A stretch of 64,000 nt of DNA from Pseudoflavonifractor sp050943825 (GCF_050943825.1 NZ_JBMNPX010000014.1:1-64000); one strand, 5' to 3'; shown: positions 29,023-38,455, counted from the first letter of the stretch. The notes: generated by a model from the letters alone, not told the origin. Program-made: numbers and translations.

Positions 29023-29811
29023 TTGCTGTCATTGACCACCCTTGCCAGCGGCTCCAGCGGCAACTGCCTGCTGGTGTCCGACGGAGAAACCCATATTCTG
29101 ATTGACGCGGGCATCTCCGCCCGGCGGATTACCAAGAGCCTGCGGGAATTGGGCATGGAACCCGGCCAGCTCTCCGGTATCCTCATTACTCACGAGCACT
29201 CCGACCATATCTGCGGCCTGACCACCCTGACCAAGCAGTTTGCTGTACCGGTATATGCCAGCCGGGGCACCGGGCGGCAGCTGTGCTACCGGATTGGCTT
29301 TTTGGAGGAGCATCTCCGGGCCTTTACGGCTGGCACTGACCTTGAAATCGGCGGCCTGACTGTGGGAACCTTCCCCACTCCCCACGATACAGCAGAGAGC
29401 GTGGGCTATACGGTATCCGCCGGAGGCCGGAAAGCGGCTGTGGTCACGGACCTGGGCAGAGTCACTGAGGAGGTGGCCAGAGGGATTCAGGGCGCCAATC
29501 TGCTGGTGGCCGAGACCAACTACGACCCGGAGTGGCTTCAGTCCGGCCCCTACCCGTACTACCTGAAGGAGCGCATCCAGGGGGACTGGGGGCATCTCTC
29601 CAACCAGGCCGGGGCTGAGCTGGCCTGTTCTGCCGTGGAAAATGGGGCAAGCACCGTGATTCTGGCCCACCTCTCCAAAGAGAACAACACCCCTGCCAGA
29701 GCTTATGACACAGTATGTCTTGCCATGGAGCGCAGGGGTATCCGCCCGGGCATTGATGTGCGGCTGGAGGTGGCGCCCAGAAGCGAGACCGGACCCCGCT
29801 GTGAGGTGTAA
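29023..29811 (+). CDS. walJ: WalJ/YycJ-family metallo-hydrolase
   Basis: Metallo-beta-lactamase fold with the metal motif THEHSDH (H57, H59, D61, H62). It opens with LTTLASGSSGNCLLV, typical of YycJ/WalJ, a probable nuclease linked to cell division and wall homeostasis. 262 residues. TTG start after AGGAGA. In Bacillus it follows walRK-yycHI; here it pairs with rlmH, 21 kb away from them. Confidence 0.88.
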   Translation: MLSLTTLASGSSGNCLLVSDGETHILIDAGISARRITKSLRELGMEPGQLSGILITHEHSDHICGLTTLTKQFAVPVYASRGTGRQLCYRIGFLEEHLRAFTAGTDLEIGGLTVGTFPTPHDTAESVGYTVSAGGRKAAVVTDLGRVTEEVARGIQGANLLVAETNYDPEWLQSGPYPYYLKERIQGDWGHLSNQAGAELACSAVENGASTVILAHLSKENNTPARAYDTVCLAMERRGIRPGIDVRLEVAPRSETGPRCEV

Positions 29812-29813
29812 AA

Positions 29814-30296
29814 ATGCTGGGAATTCAAGTAATCTGTGTAGGAAAGCTGAAGGAAAAGTTCTATATTGAGGCTGCCGCCGAATATGCCAAGCGGCTGGGC
29901 GGCTACTGCAAATTCCAGCTCACCGAGCTGCCCGAGGAGCGGCTGCCCGACAGTCCCTCCCAGGCCCAGATCGACGCCGCCCTGCGGAAGGAGGCCGACG
30001 CAATCCTTCAGCGCCTGCCCAAGGGCAGTGCCGTCACCGCGCTGTGCGTGGAGGGCAAGGGCCTCTCCAGCGAGGAGCTGAGCCGCCGCATGACCGATTG
30101 GGCCGGGCAGGGCCGCAGCCAGCTCTGCTTTATCATCGGCTCCTCCTACGGCCTCCATCCCGCTGTCAAGGAGCGGGCCGACCTGCGTATGTCCATGTCC
30201 AGAATGACCTTTCCACACCATCTGGCCAGAGTCATGCTGCTGGAGCAGCTCTACCGCGGCTTTAAAATCGCGGAGGGCTCCAGCTACCACAAATAG
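29814..30296 (+). CDS. rlmH: 23S rRNA pseudouridine-1915 N3-methyltransferase
   Basis: SPOUT methyltransferase acting on helix 69 of the assembled 70S ribosome. The family end is intact (HHLARVMLLEQLYRGFKIAEGSSYHK spans the C-terminal 26 residues). The SAM loop reads IGSSYG where IGGAYG-type is common. 160 residues, normal. Starts 3 bp after walJ, so it is in the same operon. Confidence 0.95.
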   Translation: MLGIQVICVGKLKEKFYIEAAAEYAKRLGGYCKFQLTELPEERLPDSPSQAQIDAALRKEADAILQRLPKGSAVTALCVEGKGLSSEELSRRMTDWAGQGRSQLCFIIGSSYGLHPAVKERADLRMSMSRMTFPHHLARVMLLEQLYRGFKIAEGSSYHK

Positions 30297-30375
30297 CTGC
30301 TGCTCCAAGAAAGTGCTGTTTAAAATTTGTATGTAGTTCTGGACTTCAGGGGTGGATAGCAAAGCGGGCTTGTGC

Positions 30376-30381
30376 TATAAT
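30376..30381 (+). promoter_or_regulatory. Extended -10 promoter of the phosphomutase
   Basis: TATAAT at 30376-30381 preceded by TTGTGC (TGC extended -10); no clear -35. Confidence 0.6.
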
Positions 30382-30434
30382 CACAATAGCGGGAACCTGT
30401 GATTCCGGAAATTCAGATATTGGAGGTAAGTCCC

Positions 30435-32162
30435 ATGTCCTATCGTGATATGTATGAGAAATGGCTGGGCAGCCCTGCCCTCAGTGAGGCGGAGAAAGAC
30501 GAGCTGCGCAGCATCGCCAATGATGAAAAGGAGATCGAAAGCCGCTTCTTTGCTCCTCTGGAGTTCGGCACCGCCGGACTGCGGGGTACCATGTGCGTGG
30601 GACTTCACCAGATGAACGTCCACGTTATCCGCCACGCTACCCAGGCCTTTGCCGAGGTCATCAAGGCCGAGGGCCCTGAGGCGGTGGAGCGGGGCGTGGC
30701 CATCTGCTACGATTGCCGCAACAATTCCGACCTGTTTGCCCGGGAGACTGCCTGCGTTATGGCGGCCAACGGCATCAAGGTCCGGCTTTTTGATGCCATG
30801 CGTCCCACCCCTGAGGTATCCTTTGCCGTGCGGGAGTATCACTGCATCGCCGGAGTCAATGTCACCGCCAGCCACAACCCCAAGGAGTACAACGGCTACA
30901 AGGTCTATTGGCAGGACGGCGCCCAGCTGCCCCCCCACCACGCCGCCGCCATCGCCGCCAAGATGGAGGAGCTGGACCTGTTCGACTCCATCAAGCGCAT
31001 GGACTATGACGAGGCGGTCAAGGCCGGCCTCATCACCCTGATGGGCGCTGAGACCGACGAGAAGTTCCTGTCCAACGTCATGGGTCAGGTCAACGACAAG
31101 GCTGCTGTGGACAAGGTGGCCGACACCTTCAAGATGGTCTACACCCCCTTCCACGGCACTGGCTACAAGCTCATCCCCGAGGCCCTCAAGCGCCTGGGCA
31201 TGAAGCACGTCATCTGTGTCCCCGATCAGATGGTCATCGACGGCAACTTCCCCACTGTGGTCTCCCCCAACCCCGAGAACCCCGAGGGCTTCTACCTGGC
31301 TGTGGATCTGGCCAAGAAGGAAGGCGCCGACTTTATCCTGGGCTCCGACCCCGACGCTGACCGCGTGGGCATCATGGTCAAGAACGACAAGGGTGAGTAC
31401 ATCACCATCACCGGCAACCAGACCGGCGTGCTGCTGCTGGACTATCTCATCGGCGCCAAGAAGCGCACCGGTAAGATGCCCGAGAAGCCCGTGGCCCTCA
31501 AGACCATCGTCACCACCGAGATGGCCCGCAAGGTGGCCGAGACCAACGGTCTGGCCTGCTACGATACCTTCACCGGCTTCAAGTTCCTGGCCGAGAAGAA
31601 GGACAAGCTGGAGAACGCCGGCGAGGGCAAGGTTATCTTCGCCTACGAGGAGAGCTACGGCTACATGCTGGGCGACTACGTCCGGGACAAGGACGCCGTC
31701 ACCGCCGCCCTGTCCCTCACCGAGATGGCTGCCTGGTACGCCGGTCAGGGCATGACCCTGTACGACGCCCTCCAGAAGTGCTATGAGAAGTACGGCTTCT
31801 ACGGTGAGAAGACGCTGAACCTGGTCATGCCCGGTCTGGACGGCCTGAAGAAGATGGCTGACCTGATGGCCGGTCTGCGGGAGCATCCCCCGGTGGAGAT
31901 CGCCGGTGTGGCGGTTACCCAGCAGAAGGACTACAAGGACGGCTCCGTGGTCAATGTGGCCGACGGCGCCAAGAGCACCATGGAGCTCAGCGGCTCCAAC
32001 GTGCTGCGCTACGAGATGTCCGACGGTACCAGCCTCATCGTCCGTCCCTCCGGCACCGAGCCCAAGGTCAAGGTCTACATCCTGGCCAACGGCGCCACCA
32101 AGGCCGAGGCCGACGAGAAGGTGGCCAAGTACACCGCTTGGGCTGAGAGCCTGAAGAAGTAA
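30435..32162 (+). CDS. Alpha-D-phosphohexomutase (phosphoglucomutase type)
   Basis: Interconverts hexose 1- and 6-phosphates, feeding UDP-glucose and wall polymers. Phosphoserine loop TASHNP with S146, metal site DPDADRVG, sugar loop EESYGYMLGD and phosphate loop RPSGTEPKVK. 575 residues fits the long PgcA-type bacterial mutases. GGAGGT is 7 nt before the ATG; an upstream in-frame GTG has no ribosome site. Confidence 0.92.
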   Translation: MSYRDMYEKWLGSPALSEAEKDELRSIANDEKEIESRFFAPLEFGTAGLRGTMCVGLHQMNVHVIRHATQAFAEVIKAEGPEAVERGVAICYDCRNNSDLFARETACVMAANGIKVRLFDAMRPTPEVSFAVREYHCIAGVNVTASHNPKEYNGYKVYWQDGAQLPPHHAAAIAAKMEELDLFDSIKRMDYDEAVKAGLITLMGAETDEKFLSNVMGQVNDKAAVDKVADTFKMVYTPFHGTGYKLIPEALKRLGMKHVICVPDQMVIDGNFPTVVSPNPENPEGFYLAVDLAKKEGADFILGSDPDADRVGIMVKNDKGEYITITGNQTGVLLLDYLIGAKKRTGKMPEKPVALKTIVTTEMARKVAETNGLACYDTFTGFKFLAEKKDKLENAGEGKVIFAYEESYGYMLGDYVRDKDAVTAALSLTEMAAWYAGQGMTLYDALQKCYEKYGFYGEKTLNLVMPGLDGLKKMADLMAGLREHPPVEIAGVAVTQQKDYKDGSVVNVADGAKSTMELSGSNVLRYEMSDGTSLIVRPSGTEPKVKVYILANGATKAEADEKVAKYTAWAESLKK

Positions 32163-32173
32163 AAAGAGACACG

Positions 32174-32211
32174 AAAAATCCCCACAGGCCCAGGCCTGTG
32201 GGGATTTTTTT
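32174..32211 (+). terminator. Terminator after the phosphomutase
   Basis: Stem AAAAATCCCCACAGGCC / GGCCTGTGGGGATTTTTTT. Confidence 0.93.
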
Positions 32212-32370
32212 GCGCCCAGCGGGGCGATTATGTCTCTTTTGTGGAAAGAAAGACGCAGGATGTACGCAGACGGGAAATGAAATGTCCCAAGCTGTACAAC
32301 AAAGAGGGCCCGGACAGCAAGAGGTGAGGGCGGTATTGAAGCCACAATGGATTACGAAAGGAGCAATGCT

Positions 32371-33351
32371 ATGAGCACACAGACAGAGCACATCGGCCTT
32401 CACCAGTGGGAGAGTACGGACCGGTTTCTCAGGGAGGACTTCAACGAGGACAACAGGAAAATTGACCAGGTCGTGGAGGCTGTGGAAAAACAGACACGCC
32501 AGACAGCAGACAGCCTTGAGAATATGAGCTACAATGTCTTCAACCTGCTGCTGCAAAACTACTATGAGGGCAAATACACAGGGTATAAAAAGGCGCTGGT
32601 ATTTGATGGATTTATGGACAATAAAATGATACAGACGCACTCTGACAGCATAACGCTTCATAGCAACAGACTGATTGTAAATGCAGCGGGACAGGAGAAC
32701 CTGATCGTGGAGGCAGGCTCGGAGTGGATTCAAAGCGGAACCAGTCCTGCCGTTGCAGCCGGTGGGGGCGGAAGCATATATGGTATTGTGGTAAGCTTTC
32801 TCAACGAAACGGGCAACAAACAACCAGTGCCGTGCCAGGTCTATTGCGCTGCCCGCCAAGTTGCGAGCTTTACATTTCAGGTTCCCACCGGAGCCACACA
32901 ACAGACCTTTGAATTAGAAGAAGAATTTTCTGTCTCAGAGGGTGACCAGCTGTCCATACAGCTTACCGGCCTGAACAGCCAGCTGATGGCGAAAGGCGGC
33001 AAGATTTCTACTTACCAGCTTGCAGTTACCTTTCTCTGCCGGTCCAGCGCCGGAAGTACGGGACAGATGATGACCGTTCCTTTTGCGCTTCCGGGCGGTA
33101 CGGTTCAGGTGTGGCTCCGCCACAAGGACTGCTCTGTGGCACTTGCTCTGGACAGTACGGATGGAAAACATCTCCCCCTGACTGTCTCCAGTGCGGAGAG
33201 TGCGTGGAATCTGCAGCGTGAAGCCTGCACCGAGACAGTATTTACACTGGAACAGCTTTGCATGGAAGGCGATTACACCCTCTCCATGGAGATTACCCGC
33301 ACAGGTAAAGATGACGGGCTTGTTTACGATTACGGTCTGCTCTGCATATAA
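32371..33351 (+). CDS. Tail-fibre-like protein, copy 4 of 4 (326 aa)
   Basis: Same N-terminal 32 residues as copies 1-3, then a different and longer body: a helical stretch (VVEAVEKQTRQTADSLENM), YTGYKKALVFDGF, a glycine turn (AAGGGGSIYG) and beta-rich modules, ending YDYGLLCI without the YGVK end. So a different C-terminal type sits on the same adaptor. The ATG at 32371 behind GAAAGGAGC is preferred to the frame start 24 nt earlier. Convergent with S-layer gene 4. Confidence 0.6.
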   Translation: MSTQTEHIGLHQWESTDRFLREDFNEDNRKIDQVVEAVEKQTRQTADSLENMSYNVFNLLLQNYYEGKYTGYKKALVFDGFMDNKMIQTHSDSITLHSNRLIVNAAGQENLIVEAGSEWIQSGTSPAVAAGGGGSIYGIVVSFLNETGNKQPVPCQVYCAARQVASFTFQVPTGATQQTFELEEEFSVSEGDQLSIQLTGLNSQLMAKGGKISTYQLAVTFLCRSSAGSTGQMMTVPFALPGGTVQVWLRHKDCSVALALDSTDGKHLPLTVSSAESAWNLQREACTETVFTLEQLCMEGDYTLSMEITRTGKDDGLVYDYGLLCI

Positions 33352-33353
33352 GC

Positions 33354-33390
33354 AAAAGAATCCCCGGGCCAAAAGCCCGGGGATTCTTTT
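33354..33390. terminator. Bidirectional terminator between fibre 4 and S-layer gene 4
   Basis: Stem AAAAGAATCCCCGGGC / GCCCGGGGATTCTTTT. Confidence 0.93.
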
Positions 33391-33414
33391 TTGCTTGCTG
33401 CGCCCTGTCGCTGA

Positions 33415-36400
33415 TTAGGCAGCGATGGTCAGGGTGTAGGTAGCGTTGGACAGAGCAGTGCCGTCCTCAGCAGTCAGAGAAATGGTGAAGGACACAGTCT
33501 TACCGGTGATGTCGGAAGAGGTGACCACGTGGTCGGAGACCACAGCGGTACCCTCGTTGTTCACGGTGACCTTCAGGGAGATGACGGCGCCCACGTTAGC
33601 GGGGTCGGTCAGCTTGGTGGTCAGCGTGCCAGCGGTAGCGCTAGCGCCGCCATCCAGAGTGGCCTTCTGGCCGTTCACATACACGTCAACAGCAGTGACG
33701 GAGGCAGTGCTGACGTTGCGCTGCATCACATAGATGGTCTTGGCATAGTTGTTGGCGGTGTTGTACTCGATGAGCAGGTCATCGGTGCTGTCCACCTCGA
33801 TGGAGGCAGCGTCGGGAGTGGAGACAGTGCCGTCAGCGGAGATCATGTACACCACGGTGTCAGCGTCGTAGCTATAAGCCAGGCTACCGGTGACAACCAG
33901 AGTGTTGCCGCTGTTGGAAACCACGCCCTTCACGACCTTCACACCGGTAGCATCAGCCGCAGCGGAGACACCGGAGATGATCTCGTCGGAGCTGATGTTG
34001 GTGACCTTGAACATGTTATTGGCGGTCAGAGTGCTCCAGTCAGTGGCAAAGACGCCGCTGGTGGAAGCCAGCTTCACAGCCTTGGCCTCGCCGTTGAAGA
34101 TCGCGGAGACCTCATAGTAAGCGGCGCTGGTGGAAGTGGCGGGATACAGGGTGTAGGAGATGCCGCCCTGCTCATTGGCGGGGACATACAGGTACTGACC
34201 AACCTCGCCGGTCAGAGTACCGGTGGAGCTGATGTACACATAGGTAGCCACACCGCTCTTGTCATTGAGGACAATGCCGCTAGCGGAGGTCATGCCGGGC
34301 ACGTTGGCAATGCCGGTGTACACAGTGTAGGTGGGAGCGGAAGCGGTGCCGCCCTTGACCAGGAACACGGTGTTGGCGTTGCCGATGAAGGTGCTGGCGA
34401 AGTTGGCCTTGTTGTTAGTCAGAGTATCGCTGGAGAGAGTGCCGGAGGTAGTCTTGCTGGTCAGGACATACTTGCCGTCGGAGTTGACGGAGTAGGTGTA
34501 GAACTTGTTGGACAGAGTGGCAGAGCCATCAACGCCGATGAACTTGTAGGCAGTGCTGGTGTTCTTCTCGTACACATCGCACTTCTCGCCGGCGGTCACG
34601 CTGGTCTTGGAGCTGTTGCTGGAGCTGTTGGCGCTGTCGGAGTAGTTGGTGCCCAGGTTGGTGCCCACGGCCACGGGGGTGTAGCCGTCAATGGTGGCAA
34701 TGGTGACGACCTCAACAGTGCCGTCAGCCTTCAGCAGCTGAGCCTGGGCATAGTTGCTCTCACCGATGGCGCCGCTGCCGCCCACCCAGGCGGTCTTGAG
34801 GGCCACAGCGTAGTTGCTGGAAACCTCGTTGGTCTGAGCAACAGCCTTCACGATGTTGTTGCCGTTGTCCAGATAGAAGGTGTAGGTGTTCTTGTAGTCG
34901 GTCCAGGAGGCGGCAGAGTAGCTCTTGCCGGTCAGGCCGGACTCAGCATAGTAGGTGTCGCCGATCTTGATGGAGGAGGCGCTGTTCTTGGCAACAGCAA
35001 CGCCCTCGACAGTGGCGCACTTCTCAATGTAGGTGGTGTTGCCGATGGTGACCCACAGGACCACGTCGCCCTTCTTCAGGTCGGAGTAGCCCTTGACGGT
35101 CTCGGTGGTGTTAGCGGAGGAGAAAGCGTTGATGATGCCGGGAACCTTGACCTGGACAGCGTCGCCCACTTCCTTGGTGGTGGGATCGGCGGTCACAGTG
35201 GCCACGTTCTTCTTGGTCACCTTCACCACGTCAGCCTTGCCGTTGCCATTGGTATCGATGAACTCGATGACGGAGCCCACGACCATGCTGGGCACGATGT
35301 CGGTGGTGGTGTTGGCAGCGCCACCAGCGTTGGTGCCGCCGGCACGCTTGTCAGAGATGCCAATGCCGTAGTTGTTGCCGCCGGAGGCCTTAACGCCGTT
35401 CAGGAAGTAGGTGACAACAGGGGACAGGCTGTTGCCGGAGGGCTCAGCCTCGAGCTCGGCCACGAAGGTCTTCTCGCCCTTGGTGGTAGCCTTGGTGTAG
35501 TCAGTGCTGGTAGCGAAGCCGGTGGTCACAGTGGCCAGGACAGCGGAGTCGGCCACAACCAGAGCGGTGGAGACCAGCTTGTTGGTGCTGGTGTTGTAGT
35601 AAGCCACAACCTTGTTGCCCACAGCATCAACAGTGGCGGGCAGCTTGGCATTCAGAATGGCCTGGAGAGCGGCGTTCTGAGTAGCGCTCTTGTCAGCCAT
35701 GTTAACAGTGACCTCGGCCTTGCCGTAAGCGTCAACACCGGTCACAACAGCCTCGATCTTCTCGATGGAGTAGGTGGTGCTGGCCAGGCTGGCCTGATCC
35801 TGATAGCTGCTGATGTACTGCACGCCCATATCAAAGGCGTAGACAGGCTTCTTGTTGGTGACAAACAGGGTGTTGAAGATCATCTGAGCAGCGTTGTCGC
35901 GGGTCAGAGGATCGGTGGCCTTCACGCTCAGGCCCTTGGTCATGGAACGCACAGTGCCGCTGCCCCACTCGGTGGTGGACTGGGCGTCACGCATGATGTT
36001 GACGGACCAGTTGGGGTCGTTGGTGTAGCCACGGTCAGTGGCGTCATAGCCCACGGCCACCAGCAGCATCTTGGCAGCCTGGACAACGGTCACAGGCTCG
36101 GTGGGGAAGAAGTGACCCTGGCCGTCGCCGGTGATGATGCCGTTGGAGTAGCAGAACTTGATGTAACCCTCGGCCCAGCTGTTGTCAATGTCGGTCAGGT
36201 CGGTCTTGGTGCCCTCGAAGGCGCTCTGATCCACATCACCCATCAGGAGCATGGTGATCAGCTTGGCCATGGTGGCGCGATCCACGGTAGCAGAGGGATC
36301 GTAGGAGCCATCAGGCTTGCCCTCGATGATGCCCAGGTCGACCATCAGAGAGACGGCCTCCTGGTTGGCGATCTTATCGGAGTCGGTAAGATCGGCGAAG

Positions 36401-36492
36401 GTCTTGTCCGCAGCGCCGGCGCCGATGACCATCATGCCCAGGAGCATGACGGAGGCCAGAGCCAGACTGAGGACCCGCTTGAGGTTTCTCAT
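33415..36492 (-). CDS. SLH-domain S-layer-type protein 4 (1025 aa)
   Basis: Longest of the four. Signal peptide and three SLH motifs as in copies 2 and 3. The middle part shares blocks with copy 1 (for example DVVLWVTIGNTTYIEKCATVEGV against DVVLYVQIGKVTYIEKAASVSGV, and VKVPGIINAFSSANTTETVKGY), so 1 and 4 are one subfamily and 2 and 3 another. It ends with an Ig/cadherin-like module (SLTAEDGTALSNATYTLTI). The start of the phage-like cluster lies 355 bp beyond its ATG. Confidence 0.93.
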   Translation of the reverse strand: MRNLKRVLSLALASVMLLGMMVIGAGAADKTFADLTDSDKIANQEAVSLMVDLGIIEGKPDGSYDPSATVDRATMAKLITMLLMGDVDQSAFEGTKTDLTDIDNSWAEGYIKFCYSNGIITGDGQGHFFPTEPVTVVQAAKMLLVAVGYDATDRGYTNDPNWSVNIMRDAQSTTEWGSGTVRSMTKGLSVKATDPLTRDNAAQMIFNTLFVTNKKPVYAFDMGVQYISSYQDQASLASTTYSIEKIEAVVTGVDAYGKAEVTVNMADKSATQNAALQAILNAKLPATVDAVGNKVVAYYNTSTNKLVSTALVVADSAVLATVTTGFATSTDYTKATTKGEKTFVAELEAEPSGNSLSPVVTYFLNGVKASGGNNYGIGISDKRAGGTNAGGAANTTTDIVPSMVVGSVIEFIDTNGNGKADVVKVTKKNVATVTADPTTKEVGDAVQVKVPGIINAFSSANTTETVKGYSDLKKGDVVLWVTIGNTTYIEKCATVEGVAVAKNSASSIKIGDTYYAESGLTGKSYSAASWTDYKNTYTFYLDNGNNIVKAVAQTNEVSSNYAVALKTAWVGGSGAIGESNYAQAQLLKADGTVEVVTIATIDGYTPVAVGTNLGTNYSDSANSSSNSSKTSVTAGEKCDVYEKNTSTAYKFIGVDGSATLSNKFYTYSVNSDGKYVLTSKTTSGTLSSDTLTNNKANFASTFIGNANTVFLVKGGTASAPTYTVYTGIANVPGMTSASGIVLNDKSGVATYVYISSTGTLTGEVGQYLYVPANEQGGISYTLYPATSTSAAYYEVSAIFNGEAKAVKLASTSGVFATDWSTLTANNMFKVTNISSDEIISGVSAAADATGVKVVKGVVSNSGNTLVVTGSLAYSYDADTVVYMISADGTVSTPDAASIEVDSTDDLLIEYNTANNYAKTIYVMQRNVSTASVTAVDVYVNGQKATLDGGASATAGTLTTKLTDPANVGAVISLKVTVNNEGTAVVSDHVVTSSDITGKTVSFTISLTAEDGTALSNATYTLTIAA

Positions 36493-36747
36493 TTGGAAAT
36501 TCCTCCTTCTAAAATTTGAGTATCAGGGTCGAAAACAACCACTCAGGGTCGTATAACGCCCCTTTCAGTCGAAATTAAACAAGAAAAAGGGGGCGCTTTC
36601 CTGTGAAAGCGCCCCCTTTTTGGAGAAAAATGTTCGCTTGGTAGACATTTGGTAGACATGCTCTTTAAAAAGCAGAAATCAAAAACCTGCAAAGCCTTGC
36701 GCGCCAATGGATTCAGGGATACGGACTGGTAGACATTTGGTAGACAT
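36493..36747 (-). repeat. S-layer leader repeat, copy at S-layer gene 4
   Basis: Third full copy: RBS, two CGACCCTGA-type motifs, GTTATAC, hairpin at 36584-36622 (perfect arms AAAAAGGGGGCGCTTTC / GAAAGCGCCCCCTTTTT), iteron pairs at 36639-36659 and 36727-36747, and GCGCGCCAATGGATTCAG between them. The following 100 bp before the phage-like genes show no convincing promoter. Confidence 0.85.
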
Positions 36748-36847
36748 AAGCAAAAATGTCGCAGAAAATTGAAAAGAATTTTTCCTTCGGTGCATGGAAA
36801 ACAGCAATATTTGGGGGCGGAACGGATGGGGTTGAGAGGTGAGTGAA

Positions 36848-37207
36848 ATGAAAACGGAATCCGGAAAAAAACGGGAGCGGAGACTGAACACGCTGATGCG
36901 GCGCATGGAGCGGCTGGCAGGCGGCAGAGTCAACGACGCCGTCAAGCTGGCCTTCCTGGACGGCGAGCGGGTGGATGAAATCGACAACCTAGATCTCTCC
37001 GCCCTCACCGAGTTCAAGCGCAGCGGAAACGGAACCGTGGAGATCAAGCTCATGGACCGGGTGGCGGTGCTGGAGAAAATCGCCGCTATGCTGGAACGGG
37101 GAGAGGAGGACGAGGCAGACGCTTTCCTCCGGGCGCTGGAGCGCTCCGGTGATCAGAATGCCGGGACAGAGGCCAGCGGAGAAGCAATACCCGGGAGGGG
37201 CGAATGA
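36848..37207 (+). CDS. Terminase small subunit-like protein
   Basis: 119 residues, very basic N-terminus (MKTESGKKRERRLNTLMRRMERL), then a helical middle and an acidic tail. It stands directly before the large terminase, in the PBSX xtmA position. By sequence alone the call is weak. ATG at 36848 lies 8 nt after AGGTG. Confidence 0.6.
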   Translation: MKTESGKKRERRLNTLMRRMERLAGGRVNDAVKLAFLDGERVDEIDNLDLSALTEFKRSGNGTVEIKLMDRVAVLEKIAAMLERGEEDEADAFLRALERSGDQNAGTEASGEAIPGRGE

Positions 37208-38455
37208 GTGCGGAAATGGGTGTTTTCCGAAAAACAAAAGACTGTGCTGCGGTGGTGGTGCACACCGGAACGGCAGTATGAGGCCATCATCTGCGACGGC
37301 GCTGTCCGCAGCGGCAAGACCTTCTGCATGGGGCTGTCCTTTGTGTGCTGGGCCATGGCCAGATTCCAGAACACCGCCTTCGGACTGTGCGGCAAGACCA
37401 CGGTGTCCCTACGGCGTAACCTGGTGCGAGGGCTGATTCCTGTACTGGAGGAACTGGGATTCCGATGCGAGGAAAAGGTGTCCCGCAACCTCCTCACCAT
37501 CCGGCGGGGCGGGCGGGAGAACACCTTCTACCTCTTCGGCGGCAGAGACGAGGGTAGCGCCGCCCTCATCCAGGGTGTGACGCTGGCTGGGGTGCTGCTG
37601 GATGAGGTGGCCCTCATGCCCCGGTCCTTCGTGGAGCAGGCCTGTGCCCGGTGCTCTGTAGCGGGGAGCAGGCTGTGGTTCAACTGCAATCCCGAGGGCC
37701 CTGAGCACTGGTTCTACAAGGAGTGGATTCAGAAGGCGGAGGAGCGCAGGGCCCTGTACCTCCACTTCACCATGGAGGACAATCCAGGGCTCAGACCGGA
37801 GGTGAAGGCCAGGTACAGTCGGATGTTCAGCGGCGCATTCTACCGCAGGTTTGTGCTGGGGGAGTGGGTGGCCGCTGAGGGTAGGGTCTACGATTTCTTC
37901 GACGAGAGCTATGTGGAGGCCCCGCCCGACGGCCTGAGCAGGTGGTGCATCTCCTGCGATTACGGCACCGTCAACCCCGCATCCTTCGGACTGTGGGGCT
38001 GGAAGGACGGAGTCTGGTACCGGGTGAAGGAGTTCTACTACAACTCCAGAGAGACAAAACGGCAGAAAACCGACGGGGAATACGCAGAAGATTTACGAAA
38101 GCTGGCCGGGGGACGGGACATCCGGCTGGTGGTGGTGGACCCGTCGGCGGCCAGCTTCATCGAGGTCCTGCGGAGAGAGGGCTGGCGAGTGGTGAAGGCC
38201 GAGAACGATGTGCTCTCCGGCATCCGCACCACCGCCGGGCTGCTGCGGGAGAAAAAGCTGGTGATCTGCCGGGGGTGCGACGACGCACTGCGGGAATTCC
38301 AGCTCTACTGCTGGGCAGACAGGGGCGGACAGGACCGGGTGCGCAAGGAACACGACCACGCCATGGACGAGATCCGCTACTTTGCGGCCACGGTGGCCGC
38401 CGGCAGAGAGCCGCCCTACCTGGGCGCGGCCTATGTGGAGCGGACAAGATTTTAG
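37208..38455 (+). CDS. Terminase large subunit (PBSX XtmB type)
   Basis: ATP-driven DNA packaging motor and nuclease. Walker A-like GAVRSGKT, Walker B VLLDEV, coupling segment FNCNPEGPEHWFY, and nuclease acidic residues in CISCDYGTVNP and VVVDPSAASF. 415 residues, full length. GTG start 9 nt behind GGGAGG, directly after the small subunit stop. An intact motor implies that the particles could package DNA. Confidence 0.92.
   Translation: MRKWVFSEKQKTVLRWWCTPERQYEAIICDGAVRSGKTFCMGLSFVCWAMARFQNTAFGLCGKTTVSLRRNLVRGLIPVLEELGFRCEEKVSRNLLTIRRGGRENTFYLFGGRDEGSAALIQGVTLAGVLLDEVALMPRSFVEQACARCSVAGSRLWFNCNPEGPEHWFYKEWIQKAEERRALYLHFTMEDNPGLRPEVKARYSRMFSGAFYRRFVLGEWVAAEGRVYDFFDESYVEAPPDGLSRWCISCDYGTVNPASFGLWGWKDGVWYRVKEFYYNSRETKRQKTDGEYAEDLRKLAGGRDIRLVVVDPSAASFIEVLRREGWRVVKAENDVLSGIRTTAGLLREKKLVICRGCDDALREFQLYCWADRGGQDRVRKEHDHAMDEIRYFAATVAAGREPPYLGAAYVERTRF

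Noticed and set aside
30381..32345. 654-codon frame antisense to the phosphoglucomutase
   Set aside because: Shadow of a strongly biased sense gene that has all catalytic motifs.
36493..36747. CRISPR array suspected from regularly spaced GGTAGACAT units
   Set aside because: Only two double units per locus, spacers are conserved between loci, and no cas genes are present.
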